Notes under the pieces: model-generated
What the model was told of the DNA's origin: nothing
The model's database searches: none
The model's input: only the letters and a program-made list of their open reading frames with translations
Assembly: GCA_023055355.1 (NCBI GenBank)
Contig: JALJCS010000034.1
Location: forward strand, 2,184,001-2,248,000
Length of the DNA: 64,000 nt
Source of the DNA: Agelaius tricolor
Lineage: Eukaryota > Chordata > Aves > Passeriformes > Icteridae
Direction: 5' to 3'
Program-made: the position numbers and the translations under genes
In this document: piece by piece, positions 46,300 through 57,550 of the stretch
How the letters are laid out: every line of letters starts with the position of its first letter
How positions within the stretch are numbered: the stretch's first letter is position 1

Positions 46300-47690
46300 T
46301 CCACTGCTGGCACTTGGACCCAGTCGCAGCTGGCCAGGCCGAGGGCTGTGAAGCCGGGACTTGAGCCCTGTGTTTCGGGGGTGCAGAACGAGGCTCGCCC
46401 AGGCCTCGAGCAGAGGCCGAGTCCTGCATTTTGGGGTCCGGGGCCAGAGCCCAAATGCTGCGTGCGAGTGCTCGGAAGGCAGAGCCCCGGCCCGGCGCTG
46501 TCCGGGCCCGGCCCCGGCCTGACGGGGGCGGCTTCGGGGCTGAGAGAAGCGCTCAGGCGCTCCCTCGTGGCGCTCGGCAGCGGAGGCCGAGCTCCGGCCG
46601 AGGCTCTTCCCGGAGCCGGGACACTCGTGGGGCCTCTCCCCGGTGCCGATGGGCGGGGGGTGAGGAGCCGGGAGCGCGGCGTTGCGGAGCCCGTGGGGCC
46701 GGCGTTCGGGGGCTCGGGCCCAGCCCCCGCCGCGGTCTCGGGTGCCGGAGGCGCCGGGGCCGTTGCCGGGCGGGCGGGGAGGTGCCGGGGGCAGGAGGCG
46801 GGGCGGGAGCCGCGGTGTCCCCGGGCCTGGGCGGGGCCCGGCCGGTGCTCGGCGAGCCCGGGCCCGACGGAGCGGGACGGGAAGGCGCGGCCGACGGTTG
46901 CCGCTCCCTGCCCGCCACTCCCGCCCGCGGCGCCGGGACACGGAAGGTGACACCGGGACGGGGCTCTGCGGGCTCAGGAGAGCCAGGCCCCTCCCGCCCC
47001 ATAGCGATCCCAGTCCCGATGGCGACGGGGGAGAGGCGGCACCGGCCGGGACCCCCGGCAGAGCCAGGCAGCGCTCGGCCCCCGCAGCCCGGGCCGCGGT
47101 CACGGCCCCGCCGCAGCGCCCCGGGCTCCGAGCGGTCCCCGGCGGGAGCAGCCGTCGGGCGGGGCTCGCACAGCGCCGAGCGAGGCTCCCGAGCGATGGC
47201 CCCGGGACGGGGGGGGGACAGGGGGGCGGGGCCGGCACAGGTGTGAGGGGCGGGGCCACGGAGCGCGGGCACGGGGCGATGCGACGGTGCCACCGCCACC
47301 GTGGCCGGGGGTGGGGGGCAGAGCGCCGCTGGGGTGTGCCGGGCGGTGCCACCTCTCCCCCGTCGGGCGGATGGAAGCGGCACCGGGCCCGGGACCGGTC
47401 TGGGGCCCAGGATGGCCGCGGGCACGGGGCGCTGCCGGGTGCGGGATCGCGGCCGTTCCCCGGTGCGGAGCCGCCGTATGGGGCCGGGACCCCGCAGGGC
47501 GCCCTCTGGCGGACACGGAGCGCGGTGCGAGCGCGGCGCCCCCGCCTGGCGGGGGACAGCGGTGCGGGGGGCGGAGCCTGAAAACAGGGGGCGGGGACAG
47601 GGGCGGAGCCGAGCGGCACAAGGGACGGGGCCTGAGAGAACGGGGGCGGGGCCAGGCGGCACAAAGGGCGGGACCAGGGGCGGGGCCGGC
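46300..47690. promoter_or_regulatory. Large CpG island with Sp1-type GC-box array
   Basis: About 1.4 kb of CpG-dense DNA. GC boxes (GGGGCGGGGCC, GGGGCGGAGCC, GGGCGGGACC) are packed at 47,560-47,690 just upstream of the family Q promoter, and several CGCCCTCTGGCGG-type boxes lie near 47,500. All six frames hold long openings (459 and 369 codons minus, 271 and 299 plus), which cannot all be genes and carry no recognisable domain. Most likely this is a promoter island for the unit starting near 47.8 kb. Confidence 0.55.
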
Positions 47691-48360
47691 TCAGGTGTGC
47701 ACGGCGGGCGCGGCTCAGGTGTGCGGGGCTCCAGAGCGGCTGCGCGGGGCGGGGCCGAGGTGTTTTAAACCCCGGAAATCACGTCGGCCGCCATTTGCTC
47801 ACTCAGAGCACGGTGCGGACGGGAGCTCCGTGTGCGGGCTCCGCAGGTAAGGCGTGGAGGCTTCGGCCTTCCCTTCTGTCCCTCTCTCTAGCCCTCCTTC
47901 CTTCCCCGCGTATTCCCTTTCTTTCTCCCCCTTTCCTCTCGCCCTAAAACGCTCCTTTCCTCTCCTCCCAAACCCGACTCCCCCCACTCGTTCCTGTCGT
48001 GTCCCTTTCCGCTACTCCCTTCTATTCCTCCTCTTTCCACCGTCTCTCTTGTCCCCCTCGGCCTTTCCCTTCCTGTCCCGCTTTCCTTCTCACTCCGACC
48101 CCTCTCCCTCCCCGTCCTCACCACCCCCATCTCTCCTGTCTCCCCGTCCTCCCCTCTCCTCCTTTCCTCGCAGCCGCGGGGCTCGGGGTGCCGGGCAAGA
48201 ATAAAGCCCTGAGGGCCGGAGCCCGGCGCCCCCGGCCTCGCTGGGGTCCCCACACGGGGCCGGAGCCGCTCTGCGGGTCCCCCCATTGCAGTCGAACACA
48301 CCGCCCGACACCGCCGGGGCTCCGGCTTTCCCAACATCACACTGGGGGGGTCCTGGGGTG
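47690..48360 (+). repeat. Family Q element, plus-strand member with promoter, donor, intron and AATAAA
   Basis: This is the most complete member. It has GC boxes, a TATA-like TTTTAAA at 47,762-47,768 and a GGCCGCCATTTG box. A short exon ends CTCCGCAG before donor GTAAGG at 47,847. A 327-bp pyrimidine-rich intron follows, with acceptor CCTCGCAG ending at 48,173, then a terminal exon with AATAAA at 48,200-48,205. No convincing coding frame is present. Comparison with 24.1-25.3 and 40 kb shows the pyrimidine intron, acceptor and AATAAA region are the conserved parts. It could be a noncoding gene family, or an LTR-like element whose U5 has been co-opted. From 48,154 on it is also the left arm of the palindrome. 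Confidence 0.6.
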
Positions 48361-49316
48361 GGGGGCCCGAGTTACAGGGGCCCCCTCATTAGGAGGGGGT
48401 CCCAGGGGGGAGGGGGGGTTAGGAGGGGCCCCCTCCTTAGGAGGGGGTCCCAGGGGGAGGGGGGTTAGGAGGGGCCCCCTCCGGAGGAGGGGGTCCCTGG
48501 GGGGGGTCGGGGAGGGCCCCCTCCGGAGGAGGGGGTCCAGGGGAGGGGGCGGGGCCTGGGGGGGTAATTCCCCCCCAGGCTCCGCCCCCTTCCCCGGACC
48601 CCCTCCTCCGGACGGGGTCCCACCCCGGCCCCCTCCAGGGACCCCCTCCTCCGGACCGGGGCCCGGGAGGGGGGGAGGGCGGGTGGGGTGGGGGGGAAGC
48701 AAAGGGGGGCACGTCACTCTGCAGCGTGAACACACAAAAAAAAAAAATTGCCAGACACACGACCGTCCCCTGCCGTCCTGTCCCCGCCCGCCCCACCCTC
48801 CCCCCGGGCCCCGGTCCGGAGGAGGGGGTCCCTGGAGGGGGCCGGGGTGGGACCCCGTCCGGAGGAGGGGGTCCGGGGAAGGGGGCGGAGCCTGGAGGGG
48901 GGATTACCCCCCAGGCCCCGCCCCCTCCCCTGGACCCCCTCCTCCGGAGGGGGCCCTCCCCGACCCCCCCCAGGGACCCCCTCCTCCGGAGGGGGCCCCT
49001 GCTAACCCCCCTCCCCCCGGGACCCCCTCCTAATGAGGGGGCCCCTCCTAAACCCCCCTACCCCCTGGGACCCCCTCCTAATGAGGGGGCCCCTGTAACT
49101 CGGGCCCCCCACCCCAGGACCCCCCCAGTGTGATGTTGGGAAAGCCGGAGCCCCGGCGGTGTCGGGCGGTGTGTTCGACTGCAATGGGGGGACCCGCAGA
49201 GCGGCTCCGGCCCCGTGTGGGGACCCCAGCGAGGCCGGGGGCGCCGGGCTCCGGCCCTCAGGGCTTTATTCTTGCCCGGCACCCCGAGCCCCGCGGCTGC
49301 GAGGAAAGGAGGAGAG
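48154..49316. repeat. 1.16-kb palindrome (inverted repeat)
   Basis: Positions mirror about 48,735: coordinates i and 97,470-i are complementary from 48,154/49,316 inwards. Arms are about 535 bp with few mismatches and the spacer is about 90 bp (48,690-48,780, including an A11-type run). Each arm holds a family Q terminal exon with AATAAA at 48,200-48,205, mirrored as TTTATT at 49,265-49,270. Each also holds degenerate GC-rich units of about 60 bp built on CCCCCTCCGGAGGAGGGGG, which are palindromic themselves. Paired frames such as 48,286-48,468 plus and 49,002-49,184 minus encode nearly the same peptide, as mirror symmetry requires. Confidence 0.95.
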
Positions 49317-49980
49317 CAGGGAATGGAGAACGAGAACAGGGGAACGGAGGAGAAGGTGGGGAGAAATCGGGGTGTGCAGGACAGCAGAGGACGGGGCTGG
49401 GGGGAAGGCAGGCTGGAGAAAGGAGCAGGATTGAGGGCGGGTGGGGAGGGACTGGTGGGGGGGAAGGGGGAGCTGGGAGCGGGGTCAGGGGGGAGTCCGG
49501 CTGGGGAGGGAAAGCAGACGATGGAAAAGCAGGGTAGGGTAGGTAGGGTAGAGAACGAGAGAGGGGCGGCCGCAGGGGGGGAGGGAGGGGAGGGCTAGGG
49601 GGGAGAGGGAGGGGGGGGGGTTTGGGGGGGGGGAGGGTGTAGGGGGTGGGGGAGGGGTGGAAGGGAGGGTAGAAAGGAGAAGTACACAGAAACACAACAC
49701 AACAGAAACGCAAGAGAAAAGAAACGCAAAGAAAAAGACATATACGGCCCCGGCCGGCAGCAACTTCCCTCACCCAACGCCGAGGAGCAAACGGCTCCGC
49801 TGTGACCTCCCCGCGCCTTAAATCCCCCAGGGCCCCGCCCCGCGCAGCCGCACTGGGGTCCCTCGCACCTGTGCAGGCCCCGCCCCTCGCACCTGTGCCG
49901 GCCCCGCCCCCGGGACCCCGCCTCCCTCCCCGCCCATAAATCCCGGCGGATCGGCGCCTGTCCCGTTTTCTGCGGGGGAT
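49130..49980 (-). repeat. Family Q element, minus-strand member with its own promoter
   Basis: Read on the minus strand from 49,980: GC boxes with a GCACAGGTGCGAGG motif repeated twice, a GGCTGCGCGGGGCGGGGCC segment shared with the plus member, and a TATA-like GATTTAAGG. A donor-like GGGTGAGGG follows near 49,757-49,765, then a pyrimidine-rich intron, acceptor CCTCGCAG and AATAAA (plus-strand 49,265-49,270). It therefore converges on the plus member at 47,690. Outside the palindrome the two members are clearly diverged: different intron sequence and a longer intron of about 0.46 kb. Confidence 0.55.
49420..49690. repeat. G-rich low-complexity tract
   Basis: The plus strand is almost all G and A, with runs of 8-12 G near 49,606-49,630. 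It is the pyrimidine-rich intron of the minus-strand family Q member read on its complement. Several runs of four or more G at short spacing could form G-quadruplexes. Confidence 0.8.
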
Positions 49981-50780
49981 GCTCATCTTGGGATGCGGCG
50001 GGAGCGTCGGTCGGAGCGCTGTGTAGAGATCCGGATCGGGGACTGCTGCTGGTGCTGCGTGGGATCCAAGGCACTCGGGTGGGACCAGGATTGGGATCTA
50101 GGCCTGGAGATTCGCATCCTGGTCCTGCCAGTGTTTCTTGTGGAAGCTAGACCAAGCCGCTTTTTCCTCGGTGGGTAGGGTATGGGTACCGGGACCGGAG
50201 GATCGAGGTAGGATTGGGGCTGGGATCGGGACCACCATCGCTGTGGTCGGGAAAAGCTGCTCCAGGACAGGTGCTCCGGCTGCGGCCAGTGCGGGGCTGG
50301 GTCTCGCCGGGGCTCCAGGCACGCTCCGGCTGCGGCGGTAGGGAGCCGGTGCCGTGCCGCTGCCAGGCTCGCCAGGAGAACGATGCTTCCCCGGAGCAGC
50401 CTCTGGATTGCGGCTGGCAGCGGGAAGGACACCGAGACCGCCCGTACCGACCCCGGGACCCCATGGGCATCGCCGCTCGCTCAGCGCTGCCGCCCGCCCC
50501 GCGGGGCGCCCCCTGGCGGACACGGCGCCGCCCCGCAGCCCCCCCGGCCCGGTAACGCCACGAGCGCCGCGCTCCCCTACGAGCCCCAGCGCCCGCAGCC
50601 CCTGCTCCGTGCCCGCAGCCCCTGCTGGGGGCTGCAGCTTCCCAGCCACGAGCAGCCGCTCTGGGACGGCCGCTGGGGCCGAGGCGTTGCTGCTCCCGCG
50701 CCCATTGTGCCTGAGGTGGGACTGGAACCCCAGGGAAATGCTAAGAAAAACTCCATGGGTTAAAAAACCAGTGCAAACGA
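49981..50780. promoter_or_regulatory. CpG-rich flank of the minus-strand family Q promoter
   Basis: GC-rich DNA adjoining the promoter at 49.9 kb, with a GGGCGCCCCCTGGCGGACAC box near 50,503-50,523 that also occurs, in similar form, near 47,500 (GGGCGCCCTCTGGCGGACAC). The matching boxes on both sides of the palindrome may be CTCF-like sites. Frames on both strands have no recognisable domain. Confidence 0.45.
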
Positions 50781-53700
50781 TTTGTTCTTTATTTCCAGAA
50801 CCGTGAGAATCATCAAGTCAAATGCTGAGAAGTGACCGGCCCAGCTGTGCATCAAACCCAGAATTTTGGCCTTCTCAGCACCCTGCTCCAAACACCTGGG
50901 CCAATCCCAGGGCTGTTCCAAAGGCCCTGTGTGGGATGGCAATGACTGCTACCACTAAGGGAACTCCTCTACAAATGCAGCTCCCTCCCTTCTGCTACTG
51001 CAGCTTTGCACAGCAGCCCCTGCAATGGCTGTGGGGCAGAACTGGCTGGCACTCAACATGGCAGCACCAAACTCTTCCCCATAGCCCTGATTGTTCTGCC
51101 CTTGCCAGGATTTCCCCAGCAGCTGTAAATGTGCTCCCACAATGTCCCTTTGTTTCCCCAGGAAGAAGCCAACAAGACAAGCCCTGAGGGTTACCTTGCT
51201 CTGTGGCCAAAGCTCTTCTGGAGAGTGCCGGGGGGCGTTGCCTGCAGGTGAGTGTTGCCAGCTCCAAACCATGCTGGCTGCTGAGGCCAGGGCTGTTTTT
51301 CTGGCCCAGGGGCCTCGGTGTCTCCTGCTGGCTGCCAGCCATGCTCCTTGGTGTTCCCTGGCTGTGTCCCAGCTGGCTGGGAGCGCAGGGCAGGAGGAGG
51401 CCAGGAGCTCCTGAAAGGCAGCAGCACCTCGTGTCTTTGGCATCTGCAGGGGAGGAGCTGTGCCTGCACCGTGGCTCCTGGGCCAGGGGCTGCTCTGCCC
51501 AGGCCCCTGGAAATGCTTCAGCCCGGACAGAGACCACCAGCAGCCCAGCAGGACCCCAAGGAGCAGCTGGCATTGCTGGGAATGGAGGCACGGGCCCTTT
51601 GCAGAGGGACTCAGCAGCAACTCCTGGCTCAGAGCTCCCACACAGCTGCCAGCTGTGGCCCAGCCACCCCAAATCCCTTCCCTCCTCCCCAGCCTGAGGC
51701 CATTGGCCATCAGCAGCATCAAAGCCAAGGCTATCTTCCCCCACAGGTGTTCAATCCCAGGCAGCAGCCCTCAGAGGTACCTGAAAATCAGTGGGATGGA
51801 GTTTAGAGTTTTCCAGGGATCCAGCTGGAAGTGCAGAAGTGATGGAAAGCTTTCCCAGGTAGGTGCCACTGGAGGTGTGCTGAAGACAAAGCTGTGCATC
51901 CCTTTCCTGAGAGAAAAGAATTTGTAGAGGCCCCTGCTGAGGCTCTGAAAGGAGCTGAGCTTCTGCAGGGAGAGATGTCCCCCCCTGGGCACAGGGGCTG
52001 CCTCAGCTCGGGCTGGGAGCACATCTGGCCACTGCCTTCTCCTGCTCTAAACCATCCACTGGATCTTCTCCATCCTGGAGCTCAGGGGGGTGAAATGGGC
52101 TCCATTCCAGGCAGCTCTGGCCAGTGAGCCCAGGGACACCATTGGGCTGAGGGCTCTCAACAGCCACTTCTATGGAATAGAACCCTGGCCTTGGCCCTGT
52201 GCTGCTGAGCTTCCTTGGAAGCTCTGCTGGCTCCTGACACAGCTGCTGTCCAAGGCAGCAACTCTGCATGGGAATGCCCACACTCCATGGGGCACTGGGA
52301 GGTTATTGCAGTGGGAATGGAGCAGGGAATTTGGGGCTATGGGTAGAATTCATCAGAACTGGCACAGCTGACAGGGAACCCCAAATCTGGGCACCACACA
52401 GAGAACAATCTTTGTCCTGCCCTGTCAGCTCCAACCCCTGGGCTGAGAAGTTTTGGGAATTAAATGGATGGAATGATACAAACCACAGCAAGTGGCATCA
52501 CCCAGAGGAACAATCCAGGTCCCAGATAATTGCTCCACAATCCACTATGGGGGAAAAGACCCTGTGCCTGCCAGGAGCTCTGACTCTGCTTTTCCTACCA
52601 GCTCCTGAGCAGTGTCAGGGCCACCATGAGGGCTTTAAAATCCAAACAACCCCCCTATCCCACACAGTGAATAATCCAAATAAAGAAATGCATTCTTGTC
52701 ATCAAAGCTCCAAACTGTGTCAGGAGCTCTGCCAACAAGTTAATGGGATTCCCAGGAATCTCATTAATGCTCTTGGTTTCATTTTTATGTATTTTTAATC
52801 CCTCAGTGGGCAGCCTGTACATCTTACCCTGGGATTTAGAGACTGAGCAGGGCTGGCTTTGGGTTGACCCCCACCTCTGGCCCCAGCCTGTGCAAACACA
52901 CCTTGTGCCAGGCTGGGTGAACTCATCACCTCAGTGTTTCCCTCCTAAATATCCCCTCCTTATCTCTCTGGAGATTCACTGACATTTTGCCCAAACCATG
53001 CACTCCTCACCTCCATGTGGCCTCCAAGTGTCCATTCTGTTCCTCACAGGTGCCCTGGTGCCACCGTGTTGGTCCCTTGGCCTTTCTCCAGCCCGAGGCT
53101 GCTCCTCTGCTCGCTCTCTGCAGTCTCATCCCACAGGGATCCTCTTCTCCCTTCCCTGCTGGCTGCTGCCAAGGAAGGAGGCCACAGGGAGTCTCCAGTG
53201 CTGCCCCCTCAGCCCTGGAGAGTCCTGGCTGTGGGCCCGAGGGGCCTGGGATTTCCCAGGGAAATTGTGTGCTGGTCTCCCTTCAATGACCTCAGCAATT
53301 CCCTCCAAAATGCCACCTCACTGCCCCTGACATCCCCTCACATTCCATTGCCCTACACAAACAGTTCTTGGATCCCCTCTAGATCACACCAGGTTTTCAG
53401 CCACATGAATGGCATCACCTGTGCCCACTGCTCGTTATTCACCCAACCAAAATCAAGAGCAAATGTTGGTTGGGCTTTAATAACAACTTGAAATAACTTT
53501 ACAGCAAAATAACTCACCTTTTTCTTCTGTGGTTTTTTTTTTCCCTTCAGCTGCTGGGCTTCCCTGTGAGGATGTGTGCTGAGCTCTGGGTGGAGGGGAC
53601 TGTCAGGCTGAAGGGCTGTGGGTTTGTGTTCTTCTCCCTGGGCATCAGCCACTGCCCCAATCCCTTTGCCCAGGCTGTTCCCTGTGCCTGTGCTCAGGCT

Positions 53701-56700
53701 GGGGCAGCACAGGCAGACGCAGCTCTCAGCACTCCCTGCTCCAAACACAGCTCTGGCCTCCGCTGCAATCTGGCTCTGCTGGGAGGTTTGCTCCTAGAGA
53801 AATCCAAGAATTGCTCATGGCAATGTGGAGAATCAATCTCCACAAAGGGAGGTAAGGAATAAAATCCTGCTCTGGGAGCCCTTGGGATCTGCAGGGCTGC
53901 TGAGGGAAGGGGACATTCCCTGCCTGCAGTGCACACAGCCCCACCTGCAGCAGCCAGCCCAGCCTGCCAGCTGGGCTCTGCCAGCCCCTCTCTGAGCACC
54001 CTCCCTGTGCTGCTCCCTCTCAGTGCCTTTGGCAATCCCAGCCTGAGCCTGAGCAGCCCAAAGCTCTGGCTGGCAGCCCAGGGACAAAGGGACGCTCCCA
54101 GGGATGGGGCACATTCCCAGCAAACGCTCCCAGCAGGGCCCAGAGGCACCCCTGGAGCTCCTGGCTGGGGCTGGCAGGAGGGCACAGCCCCCAGCTGGGC
54201 TGGCAGTGGCAGTGACAGCAGCCAAGTGCCACGCTCTGGTGGCACAGCACAGACACCCAGGCCAGCACTGCCCGTGGGAGGGGCACAATGAATGCTGCTC
54301 CCTGTGCTGCCCCATGCCAGCAGGAAAGCTCCAGGGGCATGGAAACTCCTGCCCCTTCCCCCCAGCCCAGATGGGCTCTCCTCAGTTCCCAACACCCAGT
54401 TCTCACCTCCAGCCTGCTCCCGGGGCTGCTGCCACGTTCCTGACAAGGTGCCAAAGGCCCCTGGGCACAGGGCTCCCTCTGTGTCTCAGGGCTTGGGCAC
54501 AGCAGGGACCAGGCTGCTCCAGCAAGGACAGCCTGGAAGCAGAGCAGATGTCCCAGGGCTGGCAACGGGCTGGGGACAGCAGTTCTGAAACCCAGAGTGC
54601 TGAAAACAGCCCCCAAAGTGTTCTATGGTCACACCTTGAACATGGCTCCAAAGGGCAGCAGCTCTGGTGCCAGAGCAGCACCTGCACCATTCCCTGTGCC
54701 AGCCCTGGCTCACTGAAAAACAAAACAAATCAACCACACCCAGGCCTTGTTTGCACAATTCCTGATCCAAACCCTCACCTTTGCTGCCCAGCACTGAGGC
54801 AAATCTGACACAGCATTGAGAAGTGACCTTTGCTGAGAGCAGCCATCATCCCAGTCCTCCAGCCTTGGCAAGACTGTGCAGTGAATGGACCTCAGCTCTA
54901 CTCCTAAACCTCAATTTCTGTCAGTTTTTGTTAGAAAGATACTGGACAGTAAATCATGCAGCAGAATTTGCAAATTGCACAAGGAATAACAAGGCCCAGA
55001 GCAAAGCCAACCACCCCCATCACTGCTGCAGCCCAATTCTGGGAGAAATGCTGATCTCATTTCTAAATACTGCCCTTCCCTCCCACTCAGTCCTTCCCTG
55101 CACATCCCTGCAGAGCATGGACTCCATCTTTTGCTGCCAACAGCTCCTCTCCAGCCCAGAGCCCACTGCTCACAGACACAAACTGAGCAAGCCTAAGGCA
55201 ATGTTCCCAGCAGCAGATGCAATTCCTGAACTCCCTTTTCCCTGGATTCTGAGCCCTTGCAGGAAACTCAGCTCAGCCCAGAGTCTGTTCTGCCTTCCCA
55301 GAGGGAAATACAGCCTGCTGGGCCCCAGCTCTGGCACCACATTGCCCTTGTTCCTGCTGCCCTGGAAAGGCACAGGCAAAGCCAGTCCCTCAGAGCCCAT
55401 CCCTGGGCCCCAGGAGAGCTGGAGCTGCTCCCAGATGCCAGGGCCCTGCAGGGCTGTGCTGACACCAGCACAGGCTGACCCCTGTGCCCAGCACCACCCC
55501 TCACTCTGCTCCCACGGCTCCCAAATGCTGCCAGCCCTGCCCCTGCCCCTGTGCCAGGGCCGTGCCTGCCCCCAGCCCCAGCAGAGGCTGTCACCCAGCC
55601 CTGCAGCGGCTGCCAGCCCTGGCAGAGCTGGGCATGCACTGAGAGCTCCCCAAGGAAGGCCCAGAGCAGCCGGGCTGCACAGACAATGCCCAAGCTGCCC
55701 TCAGGGCACAGCCAGCACCACAGCTCCAGCAGCCCCAGGGAACTCTGGCACTGCCTCTGCACCTCTGCCCTTCTCCAGCAGGCACAGCTGGGGCTGGGCT
55801 GGCAGCAATGGCATTGCCATGGCAGCTCATGCCAGCAGAGAGGAAAAGGGGAGCCCTGTGTCCCTCTGACTCACCCCACAGCGTGGGCAGGACCAGAGCC
55901 CTCCAGCGCAGAGCCCTGCTGCTGAAGCCTCTTGCCTTTGGCTGCTCCAACACCAAAGCTTTGGGCAAACATGGGAGGAGTTGGATGATTTTTCCTGCCC
56001 TGAAAGAGAGGAGAAAAAGAAAATTAAGTCCACTGTGGAAGTCCAAGGATCCCAGCTCTCATAGCTCTGCTCTGCTGGCTCACTGCGGGGTTTTACCCAT
56101 GAGAGGTGACACCAATTCAAACACAAACGTGTCCTTTGCCAGCACTTTTATTCCTGACTATTTCAGACAATGAAAGGATGCCCATTTTTCATCTTGCATT
56201 CTCTGCCTCATTTGAACAGAACCATTTTTATCCCAGAGCCCACGTGGCAGCCATTCCATCCTTTCCCATTGGACTTGGCACAAAGGAAGGGACACCCGGG
56301 ATGCTGCACCACAAGAAATCCCAAAGAGAATCCCCTCCAAAACCTCCCAGGGAAAGGGTTTTTGCTTTTGGGACACAAGAAAGGCCTTGGGCCATTTGCA
56401 CCCACATGGAAAGCCCACACTGAGCACTTGCTTTTAAAGATGTTGCACTTGAAGTTACAGACACGGAATTGCTTTGGGATTTGGCATTTCCTGCACCCAC
56501 ACAAACACATTCAAGGAATTAAGTGCAGAGTCCTGAAGTTTGGTTATTCCAGTGCTGTTTTGGTAGTGCCATTTGACACACCAAAATCCACAGCAACACT
56601 TCAAAAAATGAAAAGCAACTTTCACCCCCACAGCCCCCTTCCTTTCCATTTTGCAGTTTTGGGCTCCTCTTAAGAACAGGTTAAAGCAAAGAAGAGAAAA

Positions 56701-57550
56701 GCCCAGGACCTGCTCCCAGCCAGTGCCCCAGCCACCTGTTTGCCAGAGATTCTCCTTACAGCTGATGGCTTTTCTAAGAAAGCTCCAGCTCAGCCTTATC
56801 ACAATGCCCTGGCAGCCCTCACCATGAGCCCCAAAGGCCAGGGCACATCTGTGTGCTGCCTCAGGAAGCTCAGGGGCTCTCTGGGCGACAAAACCTGGTT
56901 TGGGCCCAGAGCTGACTCTGCTCCCTGCTGGCTGAACTGTGCAGCTGTGGGATGCAGCTGGGTGCTGCAGGGCAGAGTGTGTCACCCTCTGTGCCAGCCA
57001 GGCTCCAAAGGCAGCCCTTGGTGCCCCAGCAGCGCTGCTGGAAGCGCTGGCAGCGCTTGGCACAGATGGGATGGAGCCTTCCCACAGCTCTGTGCCCTGG
57101 CACCGAGGCTGGCACAGCAGAGAGGCCGATGGCAGCAGAACAAACCCAGCTGGCTTTCCATGGGCACTGATGGGACTGAGAGCCCCAGGCCAGAGCTGCT
57201 CCCTGCCCAGCCCAGGAGCTCCCAGTGCTGCTGCAGGGCACGGGCTCTGAGGGAACCCTGCAGCTGGGACAGGAACGCAGCAGCGACAATTCCCAGGCAC
57301 AAAGAGATCCCCACCTGCTCCAGCAACTGAACCTCTGGGGCTCAGCCCCACGGGCTGTCCCTGCTCCAGGCAGGAGGAGCCACACAGCCCCCGAGGCTGG
57401 GCTCACCCCCTGCCCTGCCAGCAGGAAACAAGGGCTTCATGAAGCTCTGGGGACACCTTCTGTCCCCAGAGGGCTCTGACACAACATCCAGCAGTGTGGA
57501 TCTTTAATAAAGACACCTCGGACCTATCCTTGCCACACACTCGCCTTTGT
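50781..57550. other. GC-moderate region, no gene recognised
   Basis: About 6.8 kb with many overlapping open frames on both strands, including 348 codons at 54,823-55,869 plus and 298 codons at 56,455-57,351 minus. They are rich in Pro, Ser, Ala, Gln, Leu and Trp, as produced by CAGCCC/CTGGCA-type sequence. I find no domain, no signal peptide pattern I trust and no consistent splice chain. AATAAA at 57,506-57,511 is followed by a plausible cleavage region, so a plus-strand 3' untranslated region could end near 57.53 kb. This is the part of the window where an unrecognised gene is most likely to be hidden. Confidence 0.4.

Noticed and set aside
46285..47664. 459-codon minus-strand frame, the longest in the window
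   Set aside because: Lies in a CpG island where frames of 271-369 codons are open on both strands at once. The peptide is Pro/Arg/Ala-rich without any domain, as expected from GC content.
47999..49033. 344-codon plus-strand Pro/Gly-rich frame
   Set aside because: Covers the palindrome and its GC-rich internal repeats; the mirror strand gives almost the same peptides, so it reflects the repeat and not a gene.
54823..55869. 348-codon plus-strand frame
   Set aside because: No domain, and overlapping frames of comparable length exist on the other strand. Composition (Ser, Pro, Gln, Ala, Leu) follows the CAGCCC/CTGGCA bias of the region. Kept only as a possibility inside the unrecognised 50.8-57.5 kb region.
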